A stretch of 5,128 nucleotides of DNA from Pseudomonadota bacterium (GCA_023410295.1 JAEYPY010000126.1:1-5128); one strand, 5' to 3'. Positions 1-5,128 are shown, counted from the stretch's first letter. Numbers and translations: made by a program. Notes: generated by a model from the letters alone, not told the origin.

Positions 1-202
1 CGACCTCTCCGCGGCGCGCGCCAACGAAGCGCGCCGCATCCTCGCCGCCCAGGGCATCCCGTCAGCGCGCATTTACGAAGTCGCCGGCCGCGCCGACAGC
101 GAGCCGCTGTTCGCCGACGATCCAACCGTGCCAGGCAACCGGCGCATCGCGATTACCCTGCTGCGCGAGGCCCCGCCGCTGCCTACTGATCACGGTCTCT
201 AA
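1..202 (+). CDS. motB: Flagellar motor protein MotB, C-terminal fragment (OmpA-like domain)
   Basis: This is the 3' end of a gene that begins before the window; the first complete codon is at position 2, and 66 residues are visible before TAA at 200-202. The peptide matches the end of an OmpA/MotB peptidoglycan-binding domain: LSAARANEARRIL, then AGRADSEPLF, then PGNRRIAITLLREAPPLP. The spacing of LSxxRA, GxAD and NRRI is the family hallmark, and the ending ITLLREAPPLP is typical of alphaproteobacterial MotB. MotB forms the stator with MotA in the inner membrane and anchors it to peptidoglycan through this domain. The N-terminal membrane helix and its proton-binding Asp lie outside the window, so a non-flagellar OmpA-family protein is not strictly excluded. 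A hairpin follows 14 bp after the stop. Confidence 0.85.
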   Translation, partial: DLSAARANEARRILAAQGIPSARIYEVAGRADSEPLFADDPTVPGNRRIAITLLREAPPLPTDHGL

Positions 203-216
203 TTCGTCGCAGTCCG

Positions 217-242
217 ACGGAACCGGGAGTTCCCGGTTCCGT
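217..242 (+). terminator. Perfect 12-bp palindrome after motB, possible terminator
   Basis: ACGGAACCGGGA (217-228) is followed by GT and then its exact reverse complement TCCCGGTTCCGT (231-242). Folded as RNA it would give about 11 bp of GC-rich stem with a four-base loop. The sequence after it, TTGTGCTGG, has only a broken run of T, so as an intrinsic terminator it is weak. The placement, 14 bp after the motB stop and 11 bp before the next ATG, fits either a motB terminator or an operator or translational control element for the downstream gene. Confidence 0.5.
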
Positions 243-253
243 TGTGCTGGCGC

Positions 254-1489
254 ATGACCCCGATCGAACCCATCAATCCGGCCGCGACGCTGCTGCTGTC
301 GCCTACGGACGCTGCCGCCGCGCCGCCGCGTACGCCGTTCATGGTCGGCGCGATGCGGCTGATTGGGTTTTGCCTGGTCGTGCTCACTGCGCTGGCGGCT
401 GGCTTCACGCTCTATGCTGCGCGCGAATTCCTAATTCCTATCGCCGTTGCGTTCCTGCTCGCGGTGCTGCTCTCGCCAATCGCTCGGGTTCTGGAAAAGC
501 GCATGTCAGCGACGCTCTCGGCGGGGATCATCACAATTGGTCTTATTGGCCTCCTTGCCGGTCTCATCACGCTGCTGTTGCCTGAACTCGCGGTGCTTTC
601 GGAGCAGCTGCCGCGCAGCGTGCACGTGTTGGAGGAAAAGATCGCCGGCGTGCGCAGCGCGCTTGCCGGCATCGAACGCGCCTCCGAAGAGATTCAGAAC
701 GCGACCCAACAGGTCGGCGTTGCATCAGAGAACGACCCCGTTGTCGTTCAGCAAGCGACGCCGCTTTCCATTGCGCTCACCAGCATCGCCCAGTTCGCTG
801 CGCAAGTGGCCGCGAGCCTGTTGATGACATTCTTCCTGCTTGCGCAACGCCGGCGCATGAAGACAATCGTCATCGCCATGGCGAGCGCGCATTCCACGCG
901 CAAGCGGCTGATCGAGATGTTCAACGACATCAAGTCGCGCATCTCCACCTATCTGCTCGCCATTACGCTGACGAGCTTCGGCGTTGGCGCGGCATGCGCC
1001 GTCGCGCTTTACCTGATTGGCTTTCCCAATCCTTGGATGTGGGGCGTGGCCATCGCCTTCGCGAACTTCGTGCCGTACGCCGGCCCAGCCGCCGTGCAGG
1101 TGCTCGCTTTGGTCGTTGGCGCGCTGACCTATCCGACCTTCTGGGAAGCCGTGACGCCGGCGCTCATCATCTGGACGCTCAACTTCGTCGAAGGCCAGTT
1201 GGTGACGCCGCATTTCGTGGCGCGCCGCGTGGTGCTCAATCCGCTTTCAGTATTTGTCGCTATCGTGTTTGGCGGATGGATCTGGGGCGTTGTTGGCGCG
1301 ATTGTCGCCGTGCCGGGACTAATCATAGGCGCCAGCATCATCCAGCATTGGTGGGCGCCCTGCTCGACCGAAAACCGCCGCCCGATCATGGCGGCGCCGC
1401 CCTGGCGCGCGTGGCGTTTCGAAGCGCAAGTGCCGTCCATGCGCCGCGCCGGCTCCGTGGTGCGTGAACGCGACATCGAGCAAGTCTGA
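254..1489 (+). CDS. AI-2E/PerM family transporter-like membrane protein
   Basis: This encodes a 411-residue inner-membrane protein of the AI-2E transporter (PerM, DUF20) family. Hydrophobic segments lie near residues 36-55, 60-77, 89-110, 172-197, 230-256, 262-292 and 297-312, with a long hydrophobic end at 330-365. A mainly polar, helical stretch at about 112-168 separates the third and fourth segments, as is usual for the family. The conserved second half is clear: GFPNPWMWGVAIAFANFVPY at 256-275, VEGQLVTPHFVARRVVLNPL at 312-331, and GGWIWGVVGAIVAVP at 340-354. Family members export small solutes or act in Na+/H+ antiport; true AI-2 export is shown for only a few, so the substrate here is unknown. 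Start: ATG 254 gives an Ala/Pro-rich cytoplasmic leader, while ATG 341 (residue 30) would start just before the first helix; neither has a good ribosome binding site. The tail after residue 366 is basic. The stop lies 3 bp from the convergent regulator's stop. Confidence 0.9.
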   Translation: MTPIEPINPAATLLLSPTDAAAAPPRTPFMVGAMRLIGFCLVVLTALAAGFTLYAAREFLIPIAVAFLLAVLLSPIARVLEKRMSATLSAGIITIGLIGLLAGLITLLLPELAVLSEQLPRSVHVLEEKIAGVRSALAGIERASEEIQNATQQVGVASENDPVVVQQATPLSIALTSIAQFAAQVAASLLMTFFLLAQRRRMKTIVIAMASAHSTRKRLIEMFNDIKSRISTYLLAITLTSFGVGAACAVALYLIGFPNPWMWGVAIAFANFVPYAGPAAVQVLALVVGALTYPTFWEAVTPALIIWTLNFVEGQLVTPHFVARRVVLNPLSVFVAIVFGGWIWGVVGAIVAVPGLIIGASIIQHWWAPCSTENRRPIMAAPPWRAWRFEAQVPSMRRAGSVVRERDIEQV

Positions 1490-1492
1490 CGC

Positions 1493-2236
1493 TCAGGGGC
1501 CCTCGCCTGGCGACATATGCAGGTAAGCCGGATCGTACGCCGCCAACTCCTGCAACCGCGCCCAACTAGCGATGCCGTGGTGCTGACCCTGCGAAGTGAT
1601 GAAGCCTTCGCGCCGCAGTCGCTGCAGAACTCTGTTGACGTGCACTGCCGACATGCCGAGCGCGTCGCCGAGTTCCACTTGCGTCGCCGGAAACTCGAAG
1701 CCTGCTTCGTCGGCCAAACCTAGCGCCCGCATGCGATAGAACACCTCGCAGAAAAGATGCGCCATGCGCTCCTCTGCGCTCTGTTGCGTCGCGCTCGCGA
1801 GCCATTCTCGATGCATCGCCGCGTCGATCAACGTACGCCGCCAGAGCACGTGCAGCACCTGCTCGTTTTGCCGGCAAAGGTTGCGCAGATCCTCGTGGCG
1901 CATGAAAGCGACCGTGCTGCGCACCAGCGCACCAATGCTGTGATCCATAGTCGTTAGGTGCAGGCTCTGCAGATCGGGTATGTCCCCGGGCATGTGAAAC
2001 GAGAGGATCGCGCGCCGCCCGTTGACCAATTGCTTGTACCGATAGAGCCATCCCTGAATTAGCAGGCAGCTCTCCATCGGCCGGCTGCCCTGCCGAACCA
2101 CGTCCTGCCCCTCAACCGCCGTCTTGATGCGGAGCGGTAGCGAGCGGATCAAATCGCGGTCGCGATCGCTCAGCGCCCCCACGATCTCTAGGCCGCCGAT
2201 CAAGCGGTCGTGGCCGAGTGCAGCGTCAGGCTCCAT
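1493..2236 (-). CDS. Crp/Fnr-family transcriptional regulator
   Basis: This encodes 247 residues, the usual length for the family. Residues about 18-118 form the cyclic-nucleotide-binding-like beta-roll (GLEIVGALSDRDRDLIRSLP, then VVRQGSRPMESCLLIQGWLY, then FHMPGDIPDLQSLHL). Residues about 120-150 form the dimerisation helix. A winged helix-turn-helix follows at about 183-222, with recognition region ATQVELGDALGMSAVHVNRV and then LQRLRREGFI. It should bind DNA as a dimer. The Cys residues (57, 121, 163) do not form an N-terminal Fe-S cluster motif, so it is not an oxygen-sensing FNR. The pocket segment lacks the Gly-Glu and Arg-x-Ala pattern of cAMP receptors, so its ligand is unknown. Start: ATG at 2234-2236 gives a standard N-terminus. 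A longer reading from TTG at 2347 adds 37 Arg/Cys-rich residues and would overlap the divergent padR promoter, so I reject it. GGAG directly abuts the ATG, too close to be a normal ribosome binding site. Confidence 0.9.
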   Translation of the reverse strand: MEPDAALGHDRLIGGLEIVGALSDRDRDLIRSLPLRIKTAVEGQDVVRQGSRPMESCLLIQGWLYRYKQLVNGRRAILSFHMPGDIPDLQSLHLTTMDHSIGALVRSTVAFMRHEDLRNLCRQNEQVLHVLWRRTLIDAAMHREWLASATQQSAEERMAHLFCEVFYRMRALGLADEAGFEFPATQVELGDALGMSAVHVNRVLQRLRREGFITSQGQHHGIASWARLQELAAYDPAYLHMSPGEGP

Positions 2237-2308
2237 CTCCAAGGCAAACTGTATCCGCTTCCGCCAAAGGCAACCTCGGGCGGACGGGCACGAGCGCCCT
2301 TGCCAGGC

Positions 2309-2337
2309 TTGACAACCTTCCCATTTCCTTCTAGCTT
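2309..2337 (+). promoter_or_regulatory. Sigma70-type promoter for padR-pspC
   Basis: A perfect -35 hexamer TTGACA (2309-2314) is followed by a 17-bp spacer and TAGCTT (2332-2337) as a weak -10 matching TATAAT at three of six positions. Transcription would begin near 2344, leaving a leader of only about a dozen bases before the padR ATG at 2357. The segment is AT-rich relative to its surroundings. The -10 also carries one copy of a TAGCTTT repeat whose second copy touches the start codon, a plausible place for autorepression. Confidence 0.6.
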
Positions 2338-2345
2338 TTTTCTCC

Positions 2346-2349
2346 AAGG
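2346..2349 (+). promoter_or_regulatory. Ribosome binding site of padR
   Basis: AAGG lies 7 bases before ATG 2357 and fixes that start. An in-frame upstream start near 2210 would lie inside the divergent regulator gene and ahead of the promoter. Confidence 0.65.
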
Positions 2350-2356
2350 TAGCTTT

Positions 2357-2686
2357 ATGGCTTATGCAGACGAGCAGTTCGCCGGGCTCCGCAAGGGGCT
2401 TCTGGAGTACGCGATCCTCCGGATCGTGTCGGGCCGGACCGTCTATGTCGGCGACATTCTAGCCGCGCTCGCGCCGACGCCCTTCGCCACCCAGGAAGGC
2501 ACGCTCTATCCCCTCCTCTCCAAGCTCAGGCGCGAGGAGCTGGTGGATTACCAGTGGGTGGAAAGCGGCCAGGGCCCGCCGCGCAAATACTACCAACTGA
2601 CAAGCAAGGGCGCGGCCCGGCTCGACGAACTCGCCGCCTATTGGCGCCATCTCACCACCACGCTCGAAAACCTCGGCTCTCAATGA
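2357..2686 (+). CDS. PadR-family transcriptional regulator
   Basis: This encodes a 109-residue winged-helix repressor, the short single-domain form of PadR. Residues 8-40 supply the first helices (FAGLRKGLLEYAILRIVSG, then VYVGDILAAL). Residues 46-70 hold the family signature, with recognition helix and wing: QEGTLYPLLSKLRREELVDY and WVESGQGPPRKYYQLTSKG (67-85). A C-terminal helix at about 86-105 would serve for dimerisation. The usual Gly-Tyr-Glu-Ile before the recognition helix is replaced by VYVGDI, a tolerated variation. It is followed after 14 bp by the PspC-domain gene, with which it shares the TTGACA promoter. PadR proteins placed this way generally repress their own operon and are relieved by a small ligand or a stress; the signal here is unknown. 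Identity is secure, role in this operon is inferred. Confidence 0.95.
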   Translation: MAYADEQFAGLRKGLLEYAILRIVSGRTVYVGDILAALAPTPFATQEGTLYPLLSKLRREELVDYQWVESGQGPPRKYYQLTSKGAARLDELAAYWRHLTTTLENLGSQ

Positions 2687-2689
2687 AGG
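2685..2689 (+). promoter_or_regulatory. Ribosome binding site of the PspC-domain gene
   Basis: GAAGG overlaps the last two bases of the padR stop codon and lies 11 bases before ATG 2701. The long spacing makes it moderate, and the position suggests translational linkage to padR. Confidence 0.5.
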
Positions 2690-2700
2690 TGTGCTGACCC

Positions 2701-3801
2701 ATGGAACGCGTCGTCACCATCAACCTCAACGGAAATCCGTATCAGCTGGAAGAGCCGGCTTACGATGCGCTGCGCGCTTATCTCGAACGCGCGCAAACGG
2801 CGCTGGCCGACAATCCCGACAAGGCCGAGATCATCCGCGATCTCGAACAGGCCATCGCCGACAAGTGCGCGAATTATCTCTCGCCGGGCAAGAGCGTGGT
2901 GAGCACAGACGAAATGGCGCGCATCCTTGAAGAGATGGGTCCGGTGGAAGGCGAGCGCGAAGCGCCGCCGCGCGGCGAAGGCGAAGACTTTAGCGGGCCC
3001 CGCAAGCGGCTCTATCGCATCCGCGACGGCGCCATGATCGCCGGGATCTGCTCCGGTCTTGCCGCCTATCTCAACATCGATGTCACCGTGGTCCGCCTTC
3101 TCACCATCGTCGGCGGTCTCATCACCGGCGGCTGGCTGCTGCTGGCCTACGTCATCGCCATGTTCATGATCCCCTCTGCGCACACGAGTGAAGAATGGGC
3201 CGCGGCCCACGGTGTGCCGTTCAACGCGCAGGAAGTGATCGACCGCGCCAAGCGCGAAGCCGGCAAGTTCGCCGAAGACAGCCGCACAGCGTGGCGCCGC
3301 CAGCGGCGCGCATGGCGGCGGGGTTGGCATAGCCAGGGCGCCTGGGGCGAAGCTGGCGTCTATGTCTACGATGCGCCCACCCCTCCGGCGACCAAGCCTG
3401 CAGGCTACGTCACACGCATTTTCGCCGGCCTCATGATGTTCGTGTTCAGCATCGTCACGGCCGCCCTGCTGATCGCCTTCCTGGTGACGCTGTTCGCCCT
3501 CCTGAATTACGGCAGCATCTTGGATTGGACGCCCCCGACGGACGTGCCGCTCTGGCTGGTGATCGTCATCGTCTGCGTGATCTATGCGGCGGTCTCAGCG
3601 CCGTTCAGCGCCCTGCGTCGGCTCTCATACGCGACCGTCACGGGACGCCCGACCCATGGCGGCGCCGACGGCCTCATCAGCATCCTTATCGTCGCCGCCG
3701 CAGCGTGGCTGGCGTGGCTCTACATCCCGGAAGCGCGGCTGATGATGGAGCAGGCTTATGTCCTCATCCGCGACTTCGCCGATCACTGGATCGCGAACTG
3801 A
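2701..3801 (+). CDS. PspC-domain membrane protein
   Basis: This encodes a 366-residue protein. Residues about 1-82 form a soluble module beginning MERVVTINLNGNPYQLEEPA, followed by helices with AEIIRDLEQAIADKC; similar modules precede PspC domains in other bacteria, notably Bacteroidetes (recalled, not searched). Residues 102-158 are the PspC domain: KRLYRIRDGAMIAGICSGLA, then AAYLNIDVTVVRLLTIVGGL, then a membrane helix ending MFMIPS. A charged linker (about 160-235) carries an Arg/Trp-rich patch at 197-215. Three further hydrophobic segments follow at about 240-268, 283-302 and 325-342. PspC in enterobacteria senses envelope stress and binds PspA/PspB; no pspA or pspB lies here, so this is a domain relative and not an orthologue. 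It is the second gene of the padR operon and is followed by a strong terminator. Possible roles are sensing membrane damage or stabilising the membrane. Confidence 0.92.
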   Translation: MERVVTINLNGNPYQLEEPAYDALRAYLERAQTALADNPDKAEIIRDLEQAIADKCANYLSPGKSVVSTDEMARILEEMGPVEGEREAPPRGEGEDFSGPRKRLYRIRDGAMIAGICSGLAAYLNIDVTVVRLLTIVGGLITGGWLLLAYVIAMFMIPSAHTSEEWAAAHGVPFNAQEVIDRAKREAGKFAEDSRTAWRRQRRAWRRGWHSQGAWGEAGVYVYDAPTPPATKPAGYVTRIFAGLMMFVFSIVTAALLIAFLVTLFALLNYGSILDWTPPTDVPLWLVIVIVCVIYAAVSAPFSALRRLSYATVTGRPTHGGADGLISILIVAAAAWLAWLYIPEARLMMEQAYVLIRDFADHWIAN

Positions 3802-3821
3802 AGCATCGAGCTCCATAGCCT

Positions 3822-3859
3822 GGGCGCGGCGTCTCCAACCGCCGCGCCCGTTTTTTTTT
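3822..3859 (+). terminator. Intrinsic terminator of the padR-pspC operon
   Basis: GGGCGCGGCG (3822-3831) and CGCCGCGCCC (3840-3849) form a perfect 10-bp GC stem with an 8-base loop, followed by G and nine T (3851-3859). It begins 20 bp after the PspC-domain stop. It is directional: on the minus strand no U run follows the hairpin, so it does not look like an efficient terminator for the convergent metalloprotease operon. A further 7-bp pair, AGCTCCA (3809-3815) with TGGAGCT (3865-3871), flanks the whole element. Confidence 0.92.
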
Positions 3860-3873
3860 GCGCGTGGAGCTTT

Positions 3874-4926
3874 TCAGCCCCAAGGTCCCCGCTTGGTTCG
3901 CTCTGGCGCCATCGGCGCTGCAGGCGCCTCCACCGGCGGTGCGATCCGTGCGCCCGCATACTTCACCAGCGCTTCAATGCGCTTCGAGATCGGCGGGTGA
4001 GTTGCGAAGATCGAGGTGAGATCGGCGTGCGGGTTCTCGATGAACATCTCCCGCACTTCAGAAGGTGCATTAACAACCGGATTGCCCGAGATTTTCTGAA
4101 GCGCCGAGACCATTGCATCCGGGTTCTTCGTGAGCTCGACAGCGCCGGCGTCGGCCAGATACTCGCGTCGCCGCGACAACGCGAAACGGATCACGATGGC
4201 GAGTGCATAGGCGATCGCGATCATCACCAGCGCCGCGATGATGGCGATGATCTGTCCGCCGCCGCCTGAATTGCGGCTCGATGAGGACGAGCGGCTCGAG
4301 CGCATCCCGCCTGAATGCCAGAGCCCGCGGAACGCGATCTCGCCGACGAAAGAGAAAATACCGACGAATACGACGGCGATCACCAGCAAGCGGACATCGC
4401 GGTTCTGGATATGCGTCAGCTCATGCGCCAGCACCGCTTCGAGTTCTTCGTCCGTCAGCGTATCGACGAGGCCGCGCGTCACCGTGATTGAGTATTGTCC
4501 CTCGTGCAGTCCGGTGGCGAACGCGTTCAGCGCCTCGGTCTCCATGATGCGCAACGCCGGCATGCGAAGCCCGCGCGAGATGCAGAGATTTTCGAGAAGA
4601 TTGTAGAGCTTCGGCTCCTCTTTGCGCTCGACCTTCTTCGCGCCCGTCGCGGCGTCGATGATGGTTTGGTAGAAGGCGTAAGCGATGCCGAACCAGAGGA
4701 TCGCGCCGGCGATGGCGTATGGCCAAGCCTTGGCGAGCGCATCGGCAGCCCAAACGAAGGGCCCCGCAATCTCATCGCCGCCCATGCTCGCGCCGGAAAA
4801 GCCTGCGAACAGCAGGAAGAGCGCGTAGGTCAGCAGGATCAGCAAAACGGGAAACCCGAGCATCAAGAGCACGGATTTCCCGTTGTTGTTCCAGATGTGC
4901 GTTTGCAGGCCGAAGGCCGCGCCCAC
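3874..4926 (-). CDS. htpX: HtpX-like M48 family zinc metalloprotease
   Basis: This encodes a 350-residue integral membrane protease that degrades misfolded or damaged inner-membrane proteins. The zinc site is complete: HELTH at 168-172 (His168, His172, catalytic Glu169) and Glu255 in RRREYLADAGAVEL as the third ligand; HIQNRD and FATHPP (307-312) are further M48/HtpX marks. Hydrophobic helices lie at about 18-42, 66-90, 179-199 and 225-249, with the active site between the second and third. The loop between the last two (about 205-224) is Ser/Gly/Arg-rich. At 350 residues it is longer than E. coli HtpX (293), with a Pro/Ala-rich tail. Start: GTG at 4926 follows the lemA stop by 12 bp, has AAGG 10 bases upstream, and the in-frame TAA at 4939-4941 rules out anything longer. 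Adjacent lemA and htpX are a recurrent pair, so they are probably co-transcribed. Confidence 0.94.
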   Translation of the reverse strand: MGAAFGLQTHIWNNNGKSVLLMLGFPVLLILLTYALFLLFAGFSGASMGGDEIAGPFVWAADALAKAWPYAIAGAILWFGIAYAFYQTIIDAATGAKKVERKEEPKLYNLLENLCISRGLRMPALRIMETEALNAFATGLHEGQYSITVTRGLVDTLTDEELEAVLAHELTHIQNRDVRLLVIAVVFVGIFSFVGEIAFRGLWHSGGMRSSRSSSSSRNSGGGGQIIAIIAALVMIAIAYALAIVIRFALSRRREYLADAGAVELTKNPDAMVSALQKISGNPVVNAPSEVREMFIENPHADLTSIFATHPPISKRIEALVKYAGARIAPPVEAPAAPMAPERTKRGPWG

Positions 4927-4936
4927 GTGCGTAACG

Positions 4937-4941
4937 CCTTA
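4937..4941 (-). promoter_or_regulatory. Ribosome binding site of htpX overlapping the lemA stop
   Basis: On the minus strand TAAGG contains the lemA stop codon TAA and the core AAGG, 10 bases before GTG 4926. It supports the GTG start and suggests translational coupling with lemA. Confidence 0.5.
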
Positions 4942-5128
4942 GCTGAATTTCACCTGCGGCGGCGCTGCATCCATCGATGCGCGGCTGTCTTCGCCGACAT
5001 CGAAGAAGTCGCGTGGACCGAAGCCGAACATGCCAGCGAAGATGACGGCCGGGAATTGTTCACGCGCGGTGTTGTATTCGCCGACGGCGTTGTTGAAGAA
5101 GCGGCGCGCGGCGGCGAGCTTGTTCTCG
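4939..5128 (-). CDS. lemA: LemA family protein, C-terminal fragment
   Basis: The gene enters from the right edge; 62 complete codons are visible before TAA at 4939-4941. The peptide starts ENKLAAARRFFNNAVGEYNT, continues AREQFPAVIFAGMFGFGPRD, and ends FFDVGEDSRASMDAAPPQVK followed by FS. The motifs ENK/R...ARxFYN-like, YNT..EQFPA and the FGF...FF(D)V block are the classic end of LemA proteins, which have one N-terminal membrane helix and a long helical hairpin. Function is poorly defined; members often sit beside membrane proteases or TPM-domain proteins. Here it is the first visible gene of the lemA-htpX operon. Its start and promoter lie outside the window. Confidence 0.95.
   Translation of the reverse strand, partial: ENKLAAARRFFNNAVGEYNTAREQFPAVIFAGMFGFGPRDFFDVGEDSRASMDAAPPQVKFS

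Larger units (their letters stand above)
2237..2356. other. Divergent intergenic control region
   Basis: These 120 bp separate the start of the Crp-like regulator (leftward) from the start of padR (rightward). The region holds the padR promoter (2309-2337), the padR ribosome binding site, and short repeats. TCTCCAAGG occurs at 2236-2244 and again at 2341-2349. TAGCTTT occurs at 2332-2338 and again at 2350-2356. GGCAA (2269-2273) and TTGCC (2300-2304) form a loose inverted repeat around GGGC (2286-2289) and GCCC (2296-2299). Either flanking regulator could bind here, but no known consensus operator is recognisable. Confidence 0.55.

Noticed and set aside
242..253. TTG start at 242 for the AI-2E-family gene
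   Set aside because: It lies inside the palindrome arm, adds only MCWR, and has no ribosome binding site; ATG 254 is simpler.
725..1213. 162-codon open frame on the minus strand opposite the AI-2E-family gene
   Set aside because: It is a shadow frame with unlikely Arg/His-rich composition, no recognisable domain, and a clearly real gene on the other strand.
254..1489. Naming the membrane protein an autoinducer-2 exporter
   Set aside because: The family name comes from one characterised member. Nothing in the sequence or neighbourhood indicates quorum sensing.
2248..2253. TACAGT on the minus strand as a -10 box for the Crp-like regulator
   Set aside because: No properly spaced -35 is visible (TTGCCT would be only 14 bp away) and it would leave an almost leaderless mRNA, so it is too weak to annotate.
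2237..2347. 37-residue N-terminal extension of the Crp-like regulator from TTG 2347
   Set aside because: The extension is Arg/Cys-rich, unlike family N-termini, and would run through the divergent promoter and padR ribosome binding site. The 247-residue form matches family length.
2210..2356. 49-codon upstream extension of the PadR gene
   Set aside because: It starts inside the divergent regulator gene and upstream of the TTGACA promoter. The family fold begins after ATG 2357, which has AAGG 7 bases upstream.
2680..3330. 216-codon open frame on the minus strand opposite the PspC-domain gene
   Set aside because: Its His/Asp/Arg-rich composition is typical of an antisense frame in GC-rich DNA. 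It resembles no family, and the plus-strand gene is clearly real.
1..5128. CRISPR array, tRNA/rRNA, insertion sequence, phage or toxin-antitoxin genes
   Set aside because: I looked and saw no spaced repeats, terminal inverted repeats, transposase motifs, tRNA-like folds or small paired toxin-antitoxin frames.

Overview
The window looks like ordinary chromosomal DNA from a GC-rich alphaproteobacterium. The support for this is the high GC content throughout, a MotB-type flagellar motor protein tail, an alphaproteobacterial-style Crp/Fnr regulator, and closely packed genes with short spacers. I would lean towards the Caulobacterales/Hyphomonadales side, but that is inference; no rRNA or other marker gene is present. 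There is no sign of a mobile element, tRNA, CRISPR array or phage gene.

Layout, left to right. (1) The last 66 codons of a MotB-like protein end at 202 and are followed by a perfect 12-bp palindromic hairpin (217-242). (2) An AI-2E/PerM-family multispanning membrane protein occupies 254-1489 (+). (3) A Crp/Fnr-family regulator (1493-2236, -) converges on it, with only 3 bp between the two stop codons. (4) A 120-bp divergent intergenic region holds a TTGACA promoter and short repeats. (5) A PadR-family regulator (2357-2686, +) and a PspC-domain membrane protein (2701-3801, +) form a two-gene operon closed by a strong intrinsic terminator (3822-3859). (6) On the minus strand, a LemA-family protein (tail only, entering at the right edge) and an HtpX-like M48 zinc metalloprotease (3874-4926) form a second operon that converges on the first.

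The right-hand two thirds carries an envelope theme. PadR-PspC pairs are a recurrent unit in which a small winged-helix repressor probably controls a membrane protein related to phage-shock protein C. LemA-HtpX is a recurrent membrane protein quality-control pair. Whether the two operons act together is inference from adjacency only. The AI-2E-family protein and the Crp-like regulator have no clear functional link to them.

I did not find an undescribed multi-gene system. The points most worth checking are the architecture of the PspC-domain protein (an unassigned N-terminal module, an Arg/Trp-rich linker and extra membrane helices), the repeated 9-mer placed exactly 105 bp apart at the two divergent gene starts, and the regulator's apparently non-cAMP ligand pocket.
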